DNA of 64,000 nucleotides from Astragalus membranaceus (GCA_039519185.1 CM076850.1:159508462-159572461), one strand, 5' to 3'. Counted from the first letter of the stretch, positions 1 to 12,010 are shown. Numbers and translations: made by a program. Notes: a model not told the origin generated them from the sequence alone.

Positions 1-16
1 TGAAGTCACTACTGCC

Positions 17-1087
17 TTGTGTCATATGCATCCTTATAAGTCTCCCGGTCCTAATGGCTTTCAAGGAGTTTTCTTTAAACAATATTGGCATATTCTTGGT
101 TCCGAGGTCGGTAAGTTGTTGCATGATGCTTTTTCCACTCACACATTTGATCCTGTTATAACGGAAACTCTTATTGCTCTCATTCCTAAAGTGGACAGCC
201 CTACTACTTTCAAGGAGTTCAGGCCCATTAGTCTTTGCAATACGGTCTATAAATTTATTACGAAGGTGCTAGTGAATAAGCTTCGTCCTTTCTTGGATAA
301 AATCGTGGGCCCTTACCAGAGTAGCTTCCTACCAGGTAGAGGAACTAATGATAATGCCATTATTCTACAAGAGGTAATTCACAACATGAGGACTTCCAAG
401 AAGAAAAAGGGTGATGTCGTTTATAAAATAGACCTGGAGAAAGCTTATGATCATATCAACTGGGACTTCTTGAGACAGTGCTTGACTGATTTTAGTTTTC
501 CTCCTGCTACGATTAAGTTGATTATGCATTGCGTGACTTCCTCTTCTCTATCATTGATTTGGAACGGGAAGTGCCTGCCGTCTTTTACCCCTACCAGGGG
601 GCTTAGGCAAGGGGACCCTCTCTCTCCGTATCTATTTGTTATTTGCATGGAGAAACTATCCCATGAGATTATTCATGCAGTGGGGGAGAACAAGTGGAAG
701 CCTGTCAGGGTTTCTAGGAATGGCCCTACCCTTTCTCATTTATTCTTTGCTGATGATGTTTTGCTCTTCTCAAAGGCTACGGCTTCCCAAGCTAGGTTGG
801 TCGCTGATATATTTGCAAAGTTTGCCATGACTTCGGGTCTTAATGTTAATCTTGCAAAATCTCGGGCTTTATTTTCTTCGGCTACTAGGAGAGCAAAGGT
901 TGAGAAGATTGTTTCAATTACAGGGATTCGTAATACACCCTCTCTCGACAAATACCTTGGATTCCCCATGATTCAAGGTAGGGTGAAGAGGAGCGATTTT
1001 GAGTTTATTTTGGAGAAAATGCATACTAGGCTATCTTCTTGGAAAAATAAACTTTTGAATAAAGTTGGGCGACTCACCCCTTGCTAA
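17..1087 (+). pseudogene. LINE ORF2 reverse transcriptase domain (frameshifted)
   Basis: Non-LTR reverse transcriptase. Visible motifs in order are SPGPNGFQGVFFKQYW near the start, EFRPISLCNTVYKFITKVL (RPISL block), PYQSSFLPGRGTNDNAI, VVYKIDLEKAYDHINWDFL, GLRQGDPLSPYLFVICME and the catalytic FADDVLLF block (Y/F-A-D-D). It then runs into the thumb region SLDKYLGFPM. It would copy the LINE transcript at a nicked genomic target. The frame is broken near 1075, where an extra C in a C run turns the usual GRLTLAKF into GRLTPC-stop; the protein then continues in another frame. No start codon is visible because the true ORF2 start is upstream of the window. Confidence 0.85.
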
Positions 1088-2210
1088 ATTTGTCTTAAAC
1101 TCCATTCCTAAGTACTATATGCAGATAGCTTGGCTGCCTCAATCTATTTGTTACAACATAGATCGCCTAACTCGTAACTTTATCCGGAAGGGTTGTAGTG
1201 AGAAGGGCATCCACCTTGTGAGCTGGGATGTTGTCACTAGGCCGAAAAATAACAGTGGGCTTGGAGTTCGGTTATCTCGTGAAGCTAATACATCTATGCT
1301 TGGGAAGTTGGTGTGGCAGGTACATGAAAATTCAAATAAGCTTTGGGTTGAGGTTCTGAGGAATAAATATTGCGGTACTACTCCGTTTATGGAAGTGAAG
1401 AAAAAACAAGGTTCGTTTACTTGGAACTCCATTCAGAAAGCTAAGCTAGTTCTTCAAGAAGGCAATGGGTTTCGCCTGGGAAGGGGAGATTCTCCTATTT
1501 GGCATACTAATTGGACCGGTCTTGGAACTCTCAACCACTTTGTTCCATATATTGATATTCATGATGTTCATCTTTGTGTAAAAGACATTATCCAGAATGG
1601 CATTTGGCAAGTGAACGCTTTGTACACAGCGCTTCCGCCAAATATTACTGAGCATATTATTACCCTTCCCTCTTGCACTAATAATTCAATATCAGACAGT
1701 CTTGTTTGGAAAGGGCATAGTAATAGTATTTATACAGCAAACCAAGGATACAAGTGGCTATTGCAGCGACGTAACACAAATGCCAATATTGATACTAGTT
1801 TGGAGTGGAGTTGGATTTGGAAATCGTATGCGTCGGAGAAGATCAAGTTCTTCATTTGGACCGTCTGCCACAATTCTCTTCCTACTCTTGCTATGCTCCA
1901 TCGAAGAGGGATGTCTAATGAGACTATGTGCCCTCGTTGTCTACACCCGGTTGAAGATATTTTTCATTGCCTCCGTGACTATACTATTCGGCCCAACTTT
2001 GGAATTCCCTTAGTGTCCACGACCCTAACTTCTTCACTGAATCAAATGTCCAATCTTGGCTCAAAAATGGCCTTTCTCAAGAGGATCCTTCTTTGTTCAT
2101 TTCGGCGATCTGGTGGTTGTGGCGAGCTCGCAACACCATGGTCGTTGCTAAGGAAGCATTTCTGTTTCCTACTCTGCAATATAGGACTTGGAACTATGCG
2201 TCTCTGGTGA
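1065..2210 (+). pseudogene. LINE ORF2 middle part with reverse-transcriptase zinc-binding domain
   Basis: Continuation of the LINE ORF2 after the frameshift. LAKFVLNSIPKYYMQIAWLPQSIC is the post-RT connection typical of plant LINEs. The segment around SYASEKIKFFIWTVCHNSLPTLAMLHRRGM followed by CPRCLHPVEDIFHCLRD is the zf-RVT zinc-binding domain with its Cys-X2-Cys and His-Cys ligands. Near 1985 the frame slips again: another frame carries the expected continuation, with an SAIWWLWRARNTMV-type motif. The piece therefore ends in unrelated residues and a stop. Confidence 0.8.
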
Positions 2211-2259
2211 GTCTGTAAACAAGTCAGCCACGTCTCTCCTAATGCCCCCTGATTGGTCG

Positions 2260-2745
2260 CTTGGCATCCTAGTAGGGAGGATTGTATTGTGCTAAATGTT
2301 GATGATAGCAGCCTTGGAAACCCTGAGACCTTCCGGTTTTGGTGGTCTTCTTCGTCATGCTGATGGCTCTTGGCTTAAAGGTTTTACGGGACATATTGGT
2401 ATCACAGATAATTTACATGCCGAGCTTCTAGCGCTTCTTCATGGTGTCCAACTAGCTTGGAATGAGGGCTATTGCCAGGTTGTTTGTTATTCGGACTTGC
2501 TCCATGCTATCCAGCTCGTGACCTCTCCCTCAAGCTCGTGGCATGTCTATGAGTCAATCATAGCTACTATTCAGGGCTTGATGCAGCGGCCTTGGCATCT
2601 GACAGTGGTTCATACTCTTCGTGAAGGAAACATGTGTGCGGATATCTTGGCTAAGATGGGATTTTCAGCCTTAGAGTCCCCTTCTCCTGACCTCCTCTGC
2701 CCTCTGCAGGCAGATGCTAGGAGAATAAAGTTTTTGCGCACTTAA
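2260..2745 (+). pseudogene. LINE ORF2 C-terminal RNase H-like domain
   Basis: Encodes FGFGGLLRHADGSWLKGFTGHIGITDNLHAELLALLHGVQLAWNEGY, then YSDLLHAIQLV and VVHTLREGNMCADILAKMG. This is the plant LINE type of RNase H (RVT_3), with the second acidic residue in the AEL motif, a further aspartate in YSD and the last in ADILAK. The DGSW and GNMCAD blocks fix the frame. It lies directly downstream of the zinc-binding piece, followed by the element's 3' tail. The methionine near 2296 is not a natural start; the domain is normally the C-terminal part of ORF2. Confidence 0.8.
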
Positions 2746-2796
2746 TTTCTTTTGTTTCTTTTTTCCTTTCCCTTCCTTCTTGTACCAAAAAAAAAT

Positions 2797-4391
2797 ATTT
2801 ATAATATATGCACTATTAAAAAAAAGAACCCCACTATTTTTTCATTTAAGTGGAAAACAATTTATTTTTCAACAAAAATTAGCATTATTCGTTTCAATAA
2901 TAATTTCATCACTTAAATAAAAACTATAAAAGCTTCATAGTTAACCATATATACCATGAAAAATCTCTACGTATTTGAAAAAAATAAAAAATCAGTATAA
3001 AGCACTCTTTTTGTTCACGTGTTTATTTTTATAGGAAAAAATCAAAGCCTTTTTATATTAACTTACAACAAAAATTTATTTAAAATATCACTAAACAAAT
3101 AAATTTCATAGGGTCATCTTTTCGAAATAAAAATTGCTTTAAATCTATTTAATATGCTAATATTAATAAAACAATGTCAACAAAAAAAGCAAGAACGTAT
3201 TGATCAAATAATGAAATAAAAATTTAACAAATCATTCATCAATTAAATCAAACCAAAATACATAATTTAATCAACTTTAATAGTCCATTAGTACCATAGT
3301 TCTTCCCTACCCTACAAAAATATCGATTTTTGTAAGGGTATACAAATGAGTGAATCTACTTTGTTAAGAACTCAAAATTGAATTCTTCGTCATTTTTGGG
3401 GTACATTACATCTTTGAGAACCGGTCTTTCCAGGGGGTAAACATCAATTTTACATAATCTGTCTCAGCAACAACATTGGAGTGAGAACATTCCAATAACA
3501 CTTTATAATTTTCAACAATAGAATAAGTCTTCAAATTTTTATCACAAGTAGACATGACATATTGCGCGAGTGTCTACCACCACCCCTCGAATTTATAAAC
3601 AATATATTTCAGAAATCATAACAACGATCTTGAGGGCTTTTTTTTGCTAATTCTTATTCTCTCATTACCAATTTTGTTGTTGCTCTATTTATTTATTTTT
3701 TTCAAATTCCTAAGTTTTCAAAAAATAATTCTTTTGATTTCAGAATAATAAAAGTGAAATTGACAATAGTATTTTCCTGGAATGAAGAATTTTGCGTTAA
3801 AAATAGATTATATTATAATGAATCAGTCCTTTAAGACTTCAAGTAAGATTTTCAATAAAATAATTAAATGAATAGATATATTATATATAGCTGCTTCTAA
3901 TTGTCTTTCTTTCGGCGTCAATTTTTTTTAAAAGAAAGTATCTTTCAAATCAAAATATATTTTATTATTAAAAATCAATCAATAAAAACTTAAAGGACTA
4001 ATTTGAGTTTTAGAAAAATTAAAGAACTAAATTGAAATTAAAAAACTTAAATCCACGTGTAAAAGCCACGTAGGCTACTAGTCATCAACTTAACGGACAC
4101 GTCAGCTCCCCTGTTAACTAGAATGGACAGAAAGGACGAAACTGACATTTAAAATAAACTTAAAAGATCAAAGTGAGAAAAAAACTTAAAGAACTAAATT
4201 GAAATTTAGAGTAAACTTAAAGGACCAAAAGAGCATTTTTGCCAAAAATAAAAGTTAAGTTGTGGTGGCGGAGCGTGCCCAAAATATTATATGGAGAGGC
4301 CTATACTAATTAAATTACTATCATTGAAATTAGTCGTATAATCGAAAATTCAAAATAAATTTAACACAAAACAAAAATAGAATATATAAAA
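2797..4391. other. AT-rich intergenic DNA without a recognisable gene
   Basis: About 1.6 kb of AT-rich sequence with stops in all frames and many A or T runs. The only structure I can name is the MULE-like relic near 3960-4252. No coding region, RNA gene or intact element is seen. Confidence 0.6.
3960..4252. repeat. Degenerate inverted-repeat MITE relic (MULE-like)
   Basis: The left part contains aactTAAAGGACTAATTTGAG-like sequence; the right part has the reverse-type pattern aaacttaaaggaccaaaag. The centre has the ccacgtgtaaaagccacgta and ggacacgtcagc words that also sit in the centres of the better preserved MULE-type elements in this window (for example around 4580 and 49870). Ends and target duplication are too decayed to define, so this is a pattern-based call. 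Confidence 0.35.
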
Positions 4392-4674
4392 GGCTAAATT
4401 ATAGTTTTAGTCCCCCTGTTTTTAAAAATTCAGACATTTGGTCCCCCTATTTTAAAACTCAGACATTTAGTCCCCCTATTTTAATAAACTCAGAACATTT
4501 AGTCCAAAGGGGTTTTTTTTTGCTGAATTGGCCCTCTAACAAAAAAAATTGCTAATGTGGCTCTCATTAAATGACGTGGCAGCTGACTAAGCTTGCACAC
4601 ATCATTTAATGAAGCCACATCAGCAAGCCACATCAAATTTATTATTTATAATTATTAAAATAATTAAATAACTA

Positions 4675-4677
<3 letters not shown>

Positions 4678-4725
<48 letters not shown>
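4678..4725. repeat. (ATT)n microsatellite
   Basis: About 16 uninterrupted TTA/ATT trinucleotides just inside the left arm of the MULE-like element. Confidence 0.9.
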
Positions 4726-4726
<1 letters not shown>

Positions 4727-4908
4727 TAAAATCAACAACACTTCCAGCGCCGTTCATCAACACACTTCTCCCTCTTCTTCTCCATCAACACACATTTCCC
4801 TCTTCTTCTTTCATCAACAACAACAAAAACCTAGAAAAGAGAAAGGGACAACAACAACAACAACAGAAGACCTAATTTCATCTCCACCAGCGCCGTTCTT
4901 CCATTCCT

Positions 4909-5180
4909 TTGAGAGAGAGAAAATTTCGAGGAAAGAGAAAGGGGAAAATTGGGAGAGAGAGAAGGAGGGAGAGAGAGAGAGAGAGGAAGCGACGGGAAGA
5001 AGGGAGAGAGAGGAACGACGGAGGAAGGGAAGAAGGAAGGGACGACGAAGGTGGTGGCACCGACGAAGAGAGAGAGAGGGACGGTGGTTGTTTGGGGATT
5101 TGACGGTGGTGAGAGAGAGAGAGACCGAAGGTGAGGGAGACAAAGGGAAAACGGAGGGGGAGAGAATGATGGAGATGATG
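4909..5180. repeat. GA-rich (purine) low-complexity block
   Basis: The + strand is almost pure purine, with repeated gagagaga and gggagagaga words. Open reading frames on both strands here are Arg/Glu-rich or Ser/Leu-rich translations of this skewed composition and I do not treat them as genes. Confidence 0.8.
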
Positions 5181-6019
5181 GTTTTGGTGTTGTGGTTGGT
5201 GTTTACGGTGGAGAGAGGGTGGCCGTTTGGATGGTGGTGACCACCACATGGTGGCCGGAGCTCTCTCCTTTTTTCTGATTGTTGTTTGCTGTTCTTTCCC
5301 TGCCCGTTTATGAATCTGGATTTGGTTGGCAAAGGAGGAACCTTTTGGCGTTTACGGTTCTGGGTTCTGATGGCAGTGGTGGTGGGTTCTGGTGGGTTTT
5401 GATGGCAGCGGTGGTACGTTTACGGATCTGGGTTCTGATGAGAGGCCGAGGAAGAAGAAGATAATATAGTTATTTAATTTTTTTAATAATTATAAATAAT
5501 AAATTTGATGTGGCTTGCTGATGTGGCTTCATTAAATGATGTGTGCAAGCTGAGTCAGCTGCCACGTCATTTAATGAGAGCCACATCAGCAAATTTTTTT
5601 TGTTAGAGGGCCAATTCAGCAAAAAAAAAAAGAAAAACCCCCATTTGGACTAAATGTTCTGAGTTTATTAAAATAGGGGGACTAAATGTCTGAGTTTTAA
5701 AATAGGGGGACCAAATGTCTGAATTTTTGAAAACAGTGAGACTAAAACTATAATTTAGCCCGTATAAAAAGAATAATGTACCTAGAAAATGCACAAATCA
5801 TTTACCAGAAACACTAATCACTAGAAACAACAACTAACAATTGGTCAAGTGAAACATAACCTTTTTTACTTTCGAATTTAAGTAACATAATTTTTATTTC
5901 TAAGCAGCACAAACTGATAAAGGCAAGTTGTAAGCAATACAAAGGCAAGCATGGAGTATTTACTTAAAATAGGTAATATTTTTCAGTTTTCACCATACAT
6001 TTTTCAGCCAAATTACACT

Positions 6020-6282
6020 AGATATTAAGAAAGTGAGCCAATGAAGGTCGACTCAGTTGTTAAAGAGTTGGCTCATTCCCCCACAAGGGCGTGGGTTCAA
6101 CTCCCGTTGCCGATGTGAGGACATTTTTGGTGGGTGATCGGTAAGTATCTCTATAAGCGCTCAAAAAGTTGTAAGTATCTCTATAAGCGCTCAAAGAGCC
6201 GTGAGACCTACCCAGACTTTGGTGAGCCCCCAGAGCCTAACTCACCTAAACTTTTTTGTACCCAAAAAAGATATTAAGAAAG
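6020..6282 (+). mobile_element. tRNA-derived SINE with 14-bp target-site duplication
   Basis: The body (about 6034-6268) has the split RNA polymerase III promoter of tRNA-derived SINEs. A box-A-like segment, gactcagttgttaaagag, is followed by a good box B, GGTTCAACTCC, near 6093-6103. The 3' end is cttttttgtacccaaaaaa. The element is flanked by a perfect 14-bp direct repeat, agatattaagaaag, at 6020-6033 and 6269-6282. The 3' half has an internal duplication of about 25 bp (gtaagtatctctataagcgc occurs twice, near 6141 and 6170). It lies about 0.8 kb upstream of the RING gene. Confidence 0.8.
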
Positions 6283-7071
6283 AGAAATCATTTCCCGGAC
6301 GAAATGAAATGTCAAAACGGGTGTGTAATGCTTATTCAATAAATTAGTTAACTACCCATAAATTAAATTAAAAGCAAGTGAATTTCCGACATTTCGTACT
6401 GCATATTTTCGTACCAATTAAGAAAAAACCTCTAGCTTTGCAGTTTGCATGTAGCTAGCCTTAACCTCTCATATTAGTTTCTTTTTCTTAGTGAAGCCAA
6501 CGATTCCTCCAATTTTAGCCTACCCTTTGACTGTTTCCATTTCCAACCAAAACATAAAGAAGAAATGAGGGGAACAACACAACACAAACCAATATTCCTT
6601 ATTCTTCCTTTCTCTTAGTTCATATCCATTATTCATGAGCTCTAACAATAGGCTTATCGGAAAAAAAGGAAAAAAAGAAAAAAAAAAAGAGCTCTAACAA
6701 TAGGCAATTGAAAACAGAAATGAGTTGACGATGACTTGTTGACGATTTATTAGCCTTCAACAACTCCTTTGTTTCTATGTAATAATAACGACCTCTTATC
6801 CGCCCCCTTTTTCTCTTTTGTTGTCGTTGCATTTTTTCTGTTTCTTTCTGAGTGGCCTACCAAGTTTTCAGAAGAAAAAAGAGGTTTAATCTTTAGGAAA
6901 CAAAGTTTTGGTATCGTTGGAATGTTTTCATTCTAGCCACCCTATTATGTTGAAATGGGTTATTTTTCCTCTTTGAGAATGATCTATGCTCATGAAATTC
7001 ACATAGCCATCATCCCCGATGAAGCTTGAGTAAGGAACAAAAAAAACAATAACCAATAGAAAAAGTGAAAA
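6283..7071 (+). promoter_or_regulatory. Upstream region of the RING-finger gene
   Basis: Non-coding sequence between the SINE and the ATG of the RING gene, containing the small A-rich insertion. I cannot point to a convincing TATA box. The stretch just before the ATG (aaaaaaacaataaccaatagaaaaagtgaaaaATG) is A-rich, as is common in plant 5' leaders. Confidence 0.35.
6637..6705. repeat. Very short A-rich insertion flanked by 17-bp direct repeat
   Basis: The 17-bp word gagctctaacaataggc occurs at 6637-6653 and again at 6689-6705. Between the copies lie only 35 bp: ttatcgg followed by A runs broken by gg and g. This is the footprint expected of an extremely 5'-truncated retroinsertion (poly-A tail plus target duplication); replication slippage is the alternative. 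It lies in the upstream region of the RING gene. Confidence 0.6.
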
Positions 7072-10000
7072 ATGGCATCGTCTCAAGTTGAAATAATGTT
7101 TACATCATCACCATTTGGTCGTGATGCAAAACTTAACATCATAAGAGATCACCTTAACAATCTTCCAATCTCCTCTGATTCTGCACCAGTCGAAAACACA
7201 CATAAACCAACTTGGGTCTCGAGAGCTGCTAATAAAAACAACAACAACCTCGAAAGCCTAAGTTTCACGAGAAGATTTAACAATTTATGTGGAGACCACA
7301 AAGATGATTCATCCTCATTGTCAGCATTAATGAGCCCGAGGCACTCTCAGATCATTGATCGATGGGCTGCAAGACAGGCTCAAGAAGTTGTTCATGTTGA
7401 GTCTTTGGAAACCATTCATTCTAGGAGACAAGTTTCTGTGTCCCCTCCTCGTTCTGATGGTTCCTCTGAAAGTGAAAAAAACTCAATACTTGGTGCATCG
7501 TCCCTTGTTCAAATGTGGGAAAAGAGGCTCAACAAATCTAACTCCACCACTAAACAAAATACACCACTCACTTCTTCACCTATAAGGACTAGTTTTGATG
7601 AAGAAAATTGTAGGATCTCAGAAGAAAGTGAATCATCCTCTTTTGATGAACAATTTCCGGATTGGGAATCTGATAAAACTGATCAATCATGTTCATCAAA
7701 AGTATTGCATTGTTCAGATGTTGTTACTGAAAGGGAAGGGCGGAAGATTGCAGATATTATCAAGAGACTTGCAGTTACAAATAATGATGAGAATGATCAC
7801 GAATTGAGTAATAGTGCGTCAAGTTCTCCGTATAAAGAGCGTGGTTCTGTTTCGACACCTAAACAATTACCAGAACACAAAGGTTTTTGTCAGTTAACAA
7901 GCTCTCCACGTATTAGGGGGCGCCAAGCATTCAACGATTTGATGATGCAGTTTGAGAGTGATCGACATGGAGAGCTCAACAGTCTTGCACAGAGAGGTGC
8001 AGTTTCCAAGTTTAGACAAAGAGGTCGCATTCAGTCATTGCTCCGACTTAGATTATTGCAACGTGGAGTAGCAGCTTTTGATCCATCCCGCCATAATCAT
8101 AAATCATCTGCAGCACCTGAAGTGAACAAACAACAAGAAGGGTCTGCAATTATACAACTGAAGTAATGTTAATCTTTTCATCAAATTAAATACTACCTCC
8201 TATCTCATTTATAAGCAAAAAATGCACTTTTTAAGTTCATTGAATAACCATGTATTTGGTCTATGTAATTACTAACATTTTGTTTATCTAATTATTTACT
8301 ATAGTCTAATCATTAAAACAAAAAGAACTGCGAGGTTCATAAATTAAGACTAGTGTGTGATATCAAATGACTTATCTTAAATCTTTTAATTGAATGCAGG
8401 GAAAGATTTAACATGGGAGATGATTCATCCCATTCAGAGGTGTCTGATCTAAGAAGTATAGGTAAGGAGAAAGTCAACAGCACCACAAAATTGGAAAACT
8501 TTCCCACGTCTAATCAGCTTAGCAGAGAGAATGATATCCAATGTGAAAAACATACACAAATTTCAATGTCTCAAATTAGTAGTTATGACAAATTACAAGA
8601 AGCAGAAGCTCATCCAAGTTTAAGTGTCACATTTTTTGAAGATCCAAATCATGATCTGAAAGATATTGTTGGGGAATCTCCATCTATGGCTGATTCAAAT
8701 GAAAATGAAGCGGCTTGTGATAAAGTAGAGGTAAGAGACCAACAATATGATATTGTTGAAACCAGTTACAATGAGATGGTAGAAGAGGATGAGGCTAGCG
8801 AACATAATTGTGATGAAGCTATGGCTAATTATGATTGGATCAGTAATATTTCTAGGCCTAGGAGTTACTGGGAAGAACGCAGACAAGAATGGTACAGCGA
8901 AATGCTTGACTTTGGTTCAGACAATGATGAAAGACGCAGGCTCCTTGAAAGGTATAAACAAGTTTTATTTTGATATATTTCACCTTTTTTTTTTATTAAA
9001 AAAAGGTGGTGCAATGCATGAGTTTCTACTTACTACTAGGTGGAGTTTGTATTAAGAGTTACAAACCTATCTTTGAATTGAATATGGATATGATTCCAAT
9101 GAATTGTGAAGTAAAAACTTACTATAATAAGAAGAGGTGTACACTATATATAGTGCACATTTTAGTAAAATAAATGTAAAAAACTATCTAACTAACTAAC
9201 CAATTATGAAAGGTTGTTAGAACAAGAAAAACAAAATTCAACTAATTTATAAACTAACTTCCTAATAGTTTGGGGTATGGAGAGTGTTGTAGATGAACAC
9301 AGTCTTATTCCACAAGCGGAGAGGCTGATTATGGGATTGGAATCTGTGACATCCTCGTAAATGTTTAATCCATGATAATTATGTTTACAGGAAAACGGTT
9401 TCAACTGTCCTTTCTAGTGACTTCCGCGAGAGAATTGATAAGTTGATGAAGTCTCATATGGGAACACAAACACATCTTGTCAGTAATCAATATAATGAGG
9501 AAGATCAAGAAGAGAGTATGGAACAATTGATGGCATTTTTTCAAGAACACTTGGGCCCTAGAAGTCCTCAAAAAGGTGGAAGAGAAAGAGAGGAGGAGGA
9601 AGAGGTGAAGAGAAATGAAGAAGAAAACAAGGCAGGGGAGCAGGAAGAGGAAAGCATCACAAGTATTTCGGATCATGAACTTTGTGATTATCATTCCTCG
9701 CCGTCAATTCATACACCTTCCTCTTCAACATGGAGTTATAGAGATAATGATGGTGGGGATGATTCTGATAGAGTTGCATATGTATCCTCACCACTACCTT
9801 CTCAATCACAGTCTCTCTATCAAGATGCTCCACAGTACTCTTCATCCACTAATCATCCTTCCATTGTAAGTCTTCTTTTAGTATTTTACTCTTAGGTTGA
9901 TGTATCATGAATACAAGTTTAAGGTTATGTTTGTATTGAATTTAAACAACTTACCCTGGCTTATCTACTGGCATAAGAATCTAGCAGAATATTTGGCAGA

Positions 10001-10706
10001 GATTATGTCCATGCTGTTTTTAGCTTATTCCAATAAGCTCTTGAAAACAACTTATAACTTACATATTTTCTTTTTGATTTTGTATATCTTATAAGCATTT
10101 AATTAAGCTATTTAGCCTAACAAATCTTAAGTCTCTTCATAGTGACACAATACTTTGGTGGCTTATAGGAAATGGAATTCATATATGATTTGCGAGGACA
10201 AATGGAACAACTTTTTCGTGAGATGACTGAGCTAAGGAAATCCATAAAGAGCTGTACAGACATGCAGATGCAAATACAACAATCCAAGAACCAAGAGGTT
10301 CACACAGGTATGTGATTACTTCTGTTTAACAATAATGTTAATATCAGTTGTATCTACCTCTCAATTTGTAAATTGTATATGCCGCATGAATGTAGTTAAA
10401 GAAGAAAAGAAGTTCGATAAGAAGACATCAAAGAAAGGCAATTGTTGTATATGCCATGAGAAGAAAGTAAACTCCGTTTTATACAGGTATTAATAAATGT
10501 GCTTATGAATGGAATAATTTTAGTAAATATATTTATTTCTACTTGTAAAGCACGATACGGCTCATCATGTCTTTATTGTTTCTTATAGATGTGGCCACAT
10601 GTGTGCGTGTCTCAAGTGTGCCAATGAGTTGCAATGGAAAAGTGGAAAGTGTCCAATATGCCAAGCTCAAATTATAGATGTTGTTCGAGTATATACTGAC
10701 ACATAA
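7072..10706 (+). CDS. RING-finger (C3HC4) protein, probable E3 ubiquitin ligase, six coding exons
   Basis: Exons by splice signals: 7072-8162, 8400-8951, 9391-9865, 10169-10307, 10396-10486 and 10589-10706. All introns are GT-AG, and the joined CDS is 2466 nt (821 residues plus stop). The protein starts MASSQVEIMFTSSPFG. It has conserved helical blocks in exon 1 (DRWAARQAQE, LVQMWEKRLN, REGRKIADIIKRL, RGRQAFNDLMMQFESDRHGE), an acidic middle, and a short predicted coiled coil in exon 4 (DLRGQMEQLFREMTELRKSI). It ends in a RING at about residues 769-808: Cys-X2-Cys in NCCICHEKK, CGHMCACLKC, and CPIC. Such RINGs recruit E2 enzymes for ubiquitin transfer; this architecture (long poorly conserved N-terminus, RING at the extreme C-terminus) matches a plant RING/U-box family I know from Arabidopsis. 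The substrate is unknown. The ATG is the first in frame. No damage is seen. Confidence 0.88.
8193..8275. repeat. Stowaway-like MITE half in intron 1 of the RING gene
   Basis: After a TA, ctacctcctatctcatttat and the following ~60 bp resemble the complete Stowaway-like element at 43431-43554 (same order: tataag, aatgca, ttttt, cattgaataa). The matching right end (reverse complement, ggagta) is not found, so only the left half is present. Confidence 0.45.
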
Positions 10707-11722
10707 TCATCTTATATGATTTATAAGATGGACAAAGTTTAACCGCAGAGGATTAAGTGTATGTTTGGAACTGCAATGAATTGATGGTGAACACGTATCT
10801 AGTGCAATTTTAGACGCACGTCAACAGTGAAACTACATAGTGCAATTTTTACGATCAAGTCCAAATCACTGTGAAAATTTAGTTTTCCAAACACACTATG
10901 CGTGTGTTTGGTTCTACGGTGACGACCGGCGAGAATTGATTTTGAGATAATTGATTCTGTAAAACTGATTTTAGTTAAAAGTGAGGTGAAATAGACATGA
11001 TTTTCGTTTGGATACCTTTACTGAAAAAGTGCTTTTTATCAGTCCCCATTTTTTTGGATAGGTTGAATCAAAATTGCTTTTATGTGTGAAATTACCAAAA
11101 TGAGTTTCATCTTCAAATTACATTAAAAACTTAAAATTTGGTAAACTAGAAAACAACAATAATATATAAGCATATAAAATATCTAAATTAAAATTATAAT
11201 TAGAGAATACAACCACTTAATGCAGCCACATAAAAGACTTCTTCAAAAAAAGCATAATCTTCAATCATTCACTCTTCCCTTCAAACTTGAATCATATTTA
11301 ACCAAACAACTAATAATTAAAGGGTTTGGGCAATTAAATGAATAATTTTTTTTCAAGTGATATCAAACCAGTACATATTTCAAATTCAACCTCATATGAT
11401 TAATAGTCGTAATTCAAATTCAACAGAATCCAGTACATATTCAACCTCATATATGCAGTGATATAAACCAAGTTGAGCATACAAATATATGCAGTGATAT
11501 GCATAAAAGGCAAAAACAAGGAGTTCCCCCTAGTCGCATTTGACAAAAATATATGCAGTGATATTAGGTGGTGGCAAATATTATCTTTCTGTATTGGCCT
11601 AATCTTTGTTAATTTCTCTCTCTATTGCTTATGTTGCAGCATGTGTTTAGACCAGATGCTATTAGGCTTGCAGATGCATAAACAAGATCACAATATATTA
11701 CCTATATTACTTATGTTGCAGC
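10707..11722. other. Intergenic DNA with MITE-like traces
   Basis: No gene. At about 10756-10900 the words gtgtatgtttggaa and ttccaaacacac face each other, as in a ~145-bp MITE. Directly after it, gtgtttggtt (near 10905) may pair with aaccaaacaa (near 11300). Neither has a clear target duplication. Near 11630-11720 a word like cttatgttgcagc recurs; the copia-1 insertion site lies in one copy. Confidence 0.4.
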
Positions 11723-12007
11723 TATTGAGAGCTATTATTGTAATTCAATATTGCTGCATTTGTTGTTTTGTTTCAATTGAAATAGGTTTTTCATTAATTC
11801 TAGTGTTATGCCATGTTGGCAGCCTATGTGGCAATTTCAGTCTAGTCACATGACATGTGTAAGTAAAGGATGTATATATAGTTGACATTCCATTCAATAA
11901 TATACACACTTTACCATTCACTACTTTCTGAAAATTCCCTCTCTCTCTCAACAAACTTTCTGTTCTAAAACCAGTAACAAGAATTTCCGTGACTTCCATC
12001 CCTAACA
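11723..12007 (+). repeat. 5' LTR of copia-1
   Basis: 285 bp, starting TATTGAGAGC and ending CCCTAACA; near-identical to 16341-16629. It contains a TATA-like tgtatatatag near 11868-11880 that could drive the element's transcript. The terminal dinucleotide is TA rather than the usual TG. Confidence 0.93.
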
Positions 12008-12010
12008 AAT

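Larger units (their letters stand above)
1..2796 (+). mobile_element. LINE (L1-type non-LTR retrotransposon), 5' end outside window, degenerate
   Basis: The window opens inside ORF2 of a plant LINE. Reverse transcriptase, a zinc-binding domain and a plant-type RNase H follow in the usual order on the + strand, and the element ends in an A-rich tail after gtacc near 2787-2796. No 5' end or target duplication can be defined because the start lies outside the window. At least two frameshifts (near 1075 and near 1985) separate the three coding pieces, so the copy cannot encode a functional ORF2 protein. A relic, not a host gene. Confidence 0.85.
4392..5760. mobile_element. MULE-like DNA transposon with ~285-bp terminal inverted repeats
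   Basis: The left end begins GGCTAAATTATAGTTTTAG and the right end is its reverse complement. Similarity continues inward for about 285 bp (4392-4676 against 5465-5760), including three direct copies of a cagacatttagtccccctat word. The 9 bp before the left end (tatataaaa) and after the right end (cgtataaaa) match at 7 of 9 positions, as expected for an aged Mutator-type 9-bp target duplication. The interior is an (ATT)n run, a GA-rich block and GC-richer sequence with gttctgggttctgatggcag repeats. No transposase is visible, so the element is non-autonomous; whether the interior was captured from a gene cannot be told. Confidence 0.75.

Noticed and set aside
4814..5332. Ser/Leu/Pro-rich open frames on both strands
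   Set aside because: They translate a purine-biased low-complexity block inside a MULE-like element; no domain, and opposite strands are equally open.
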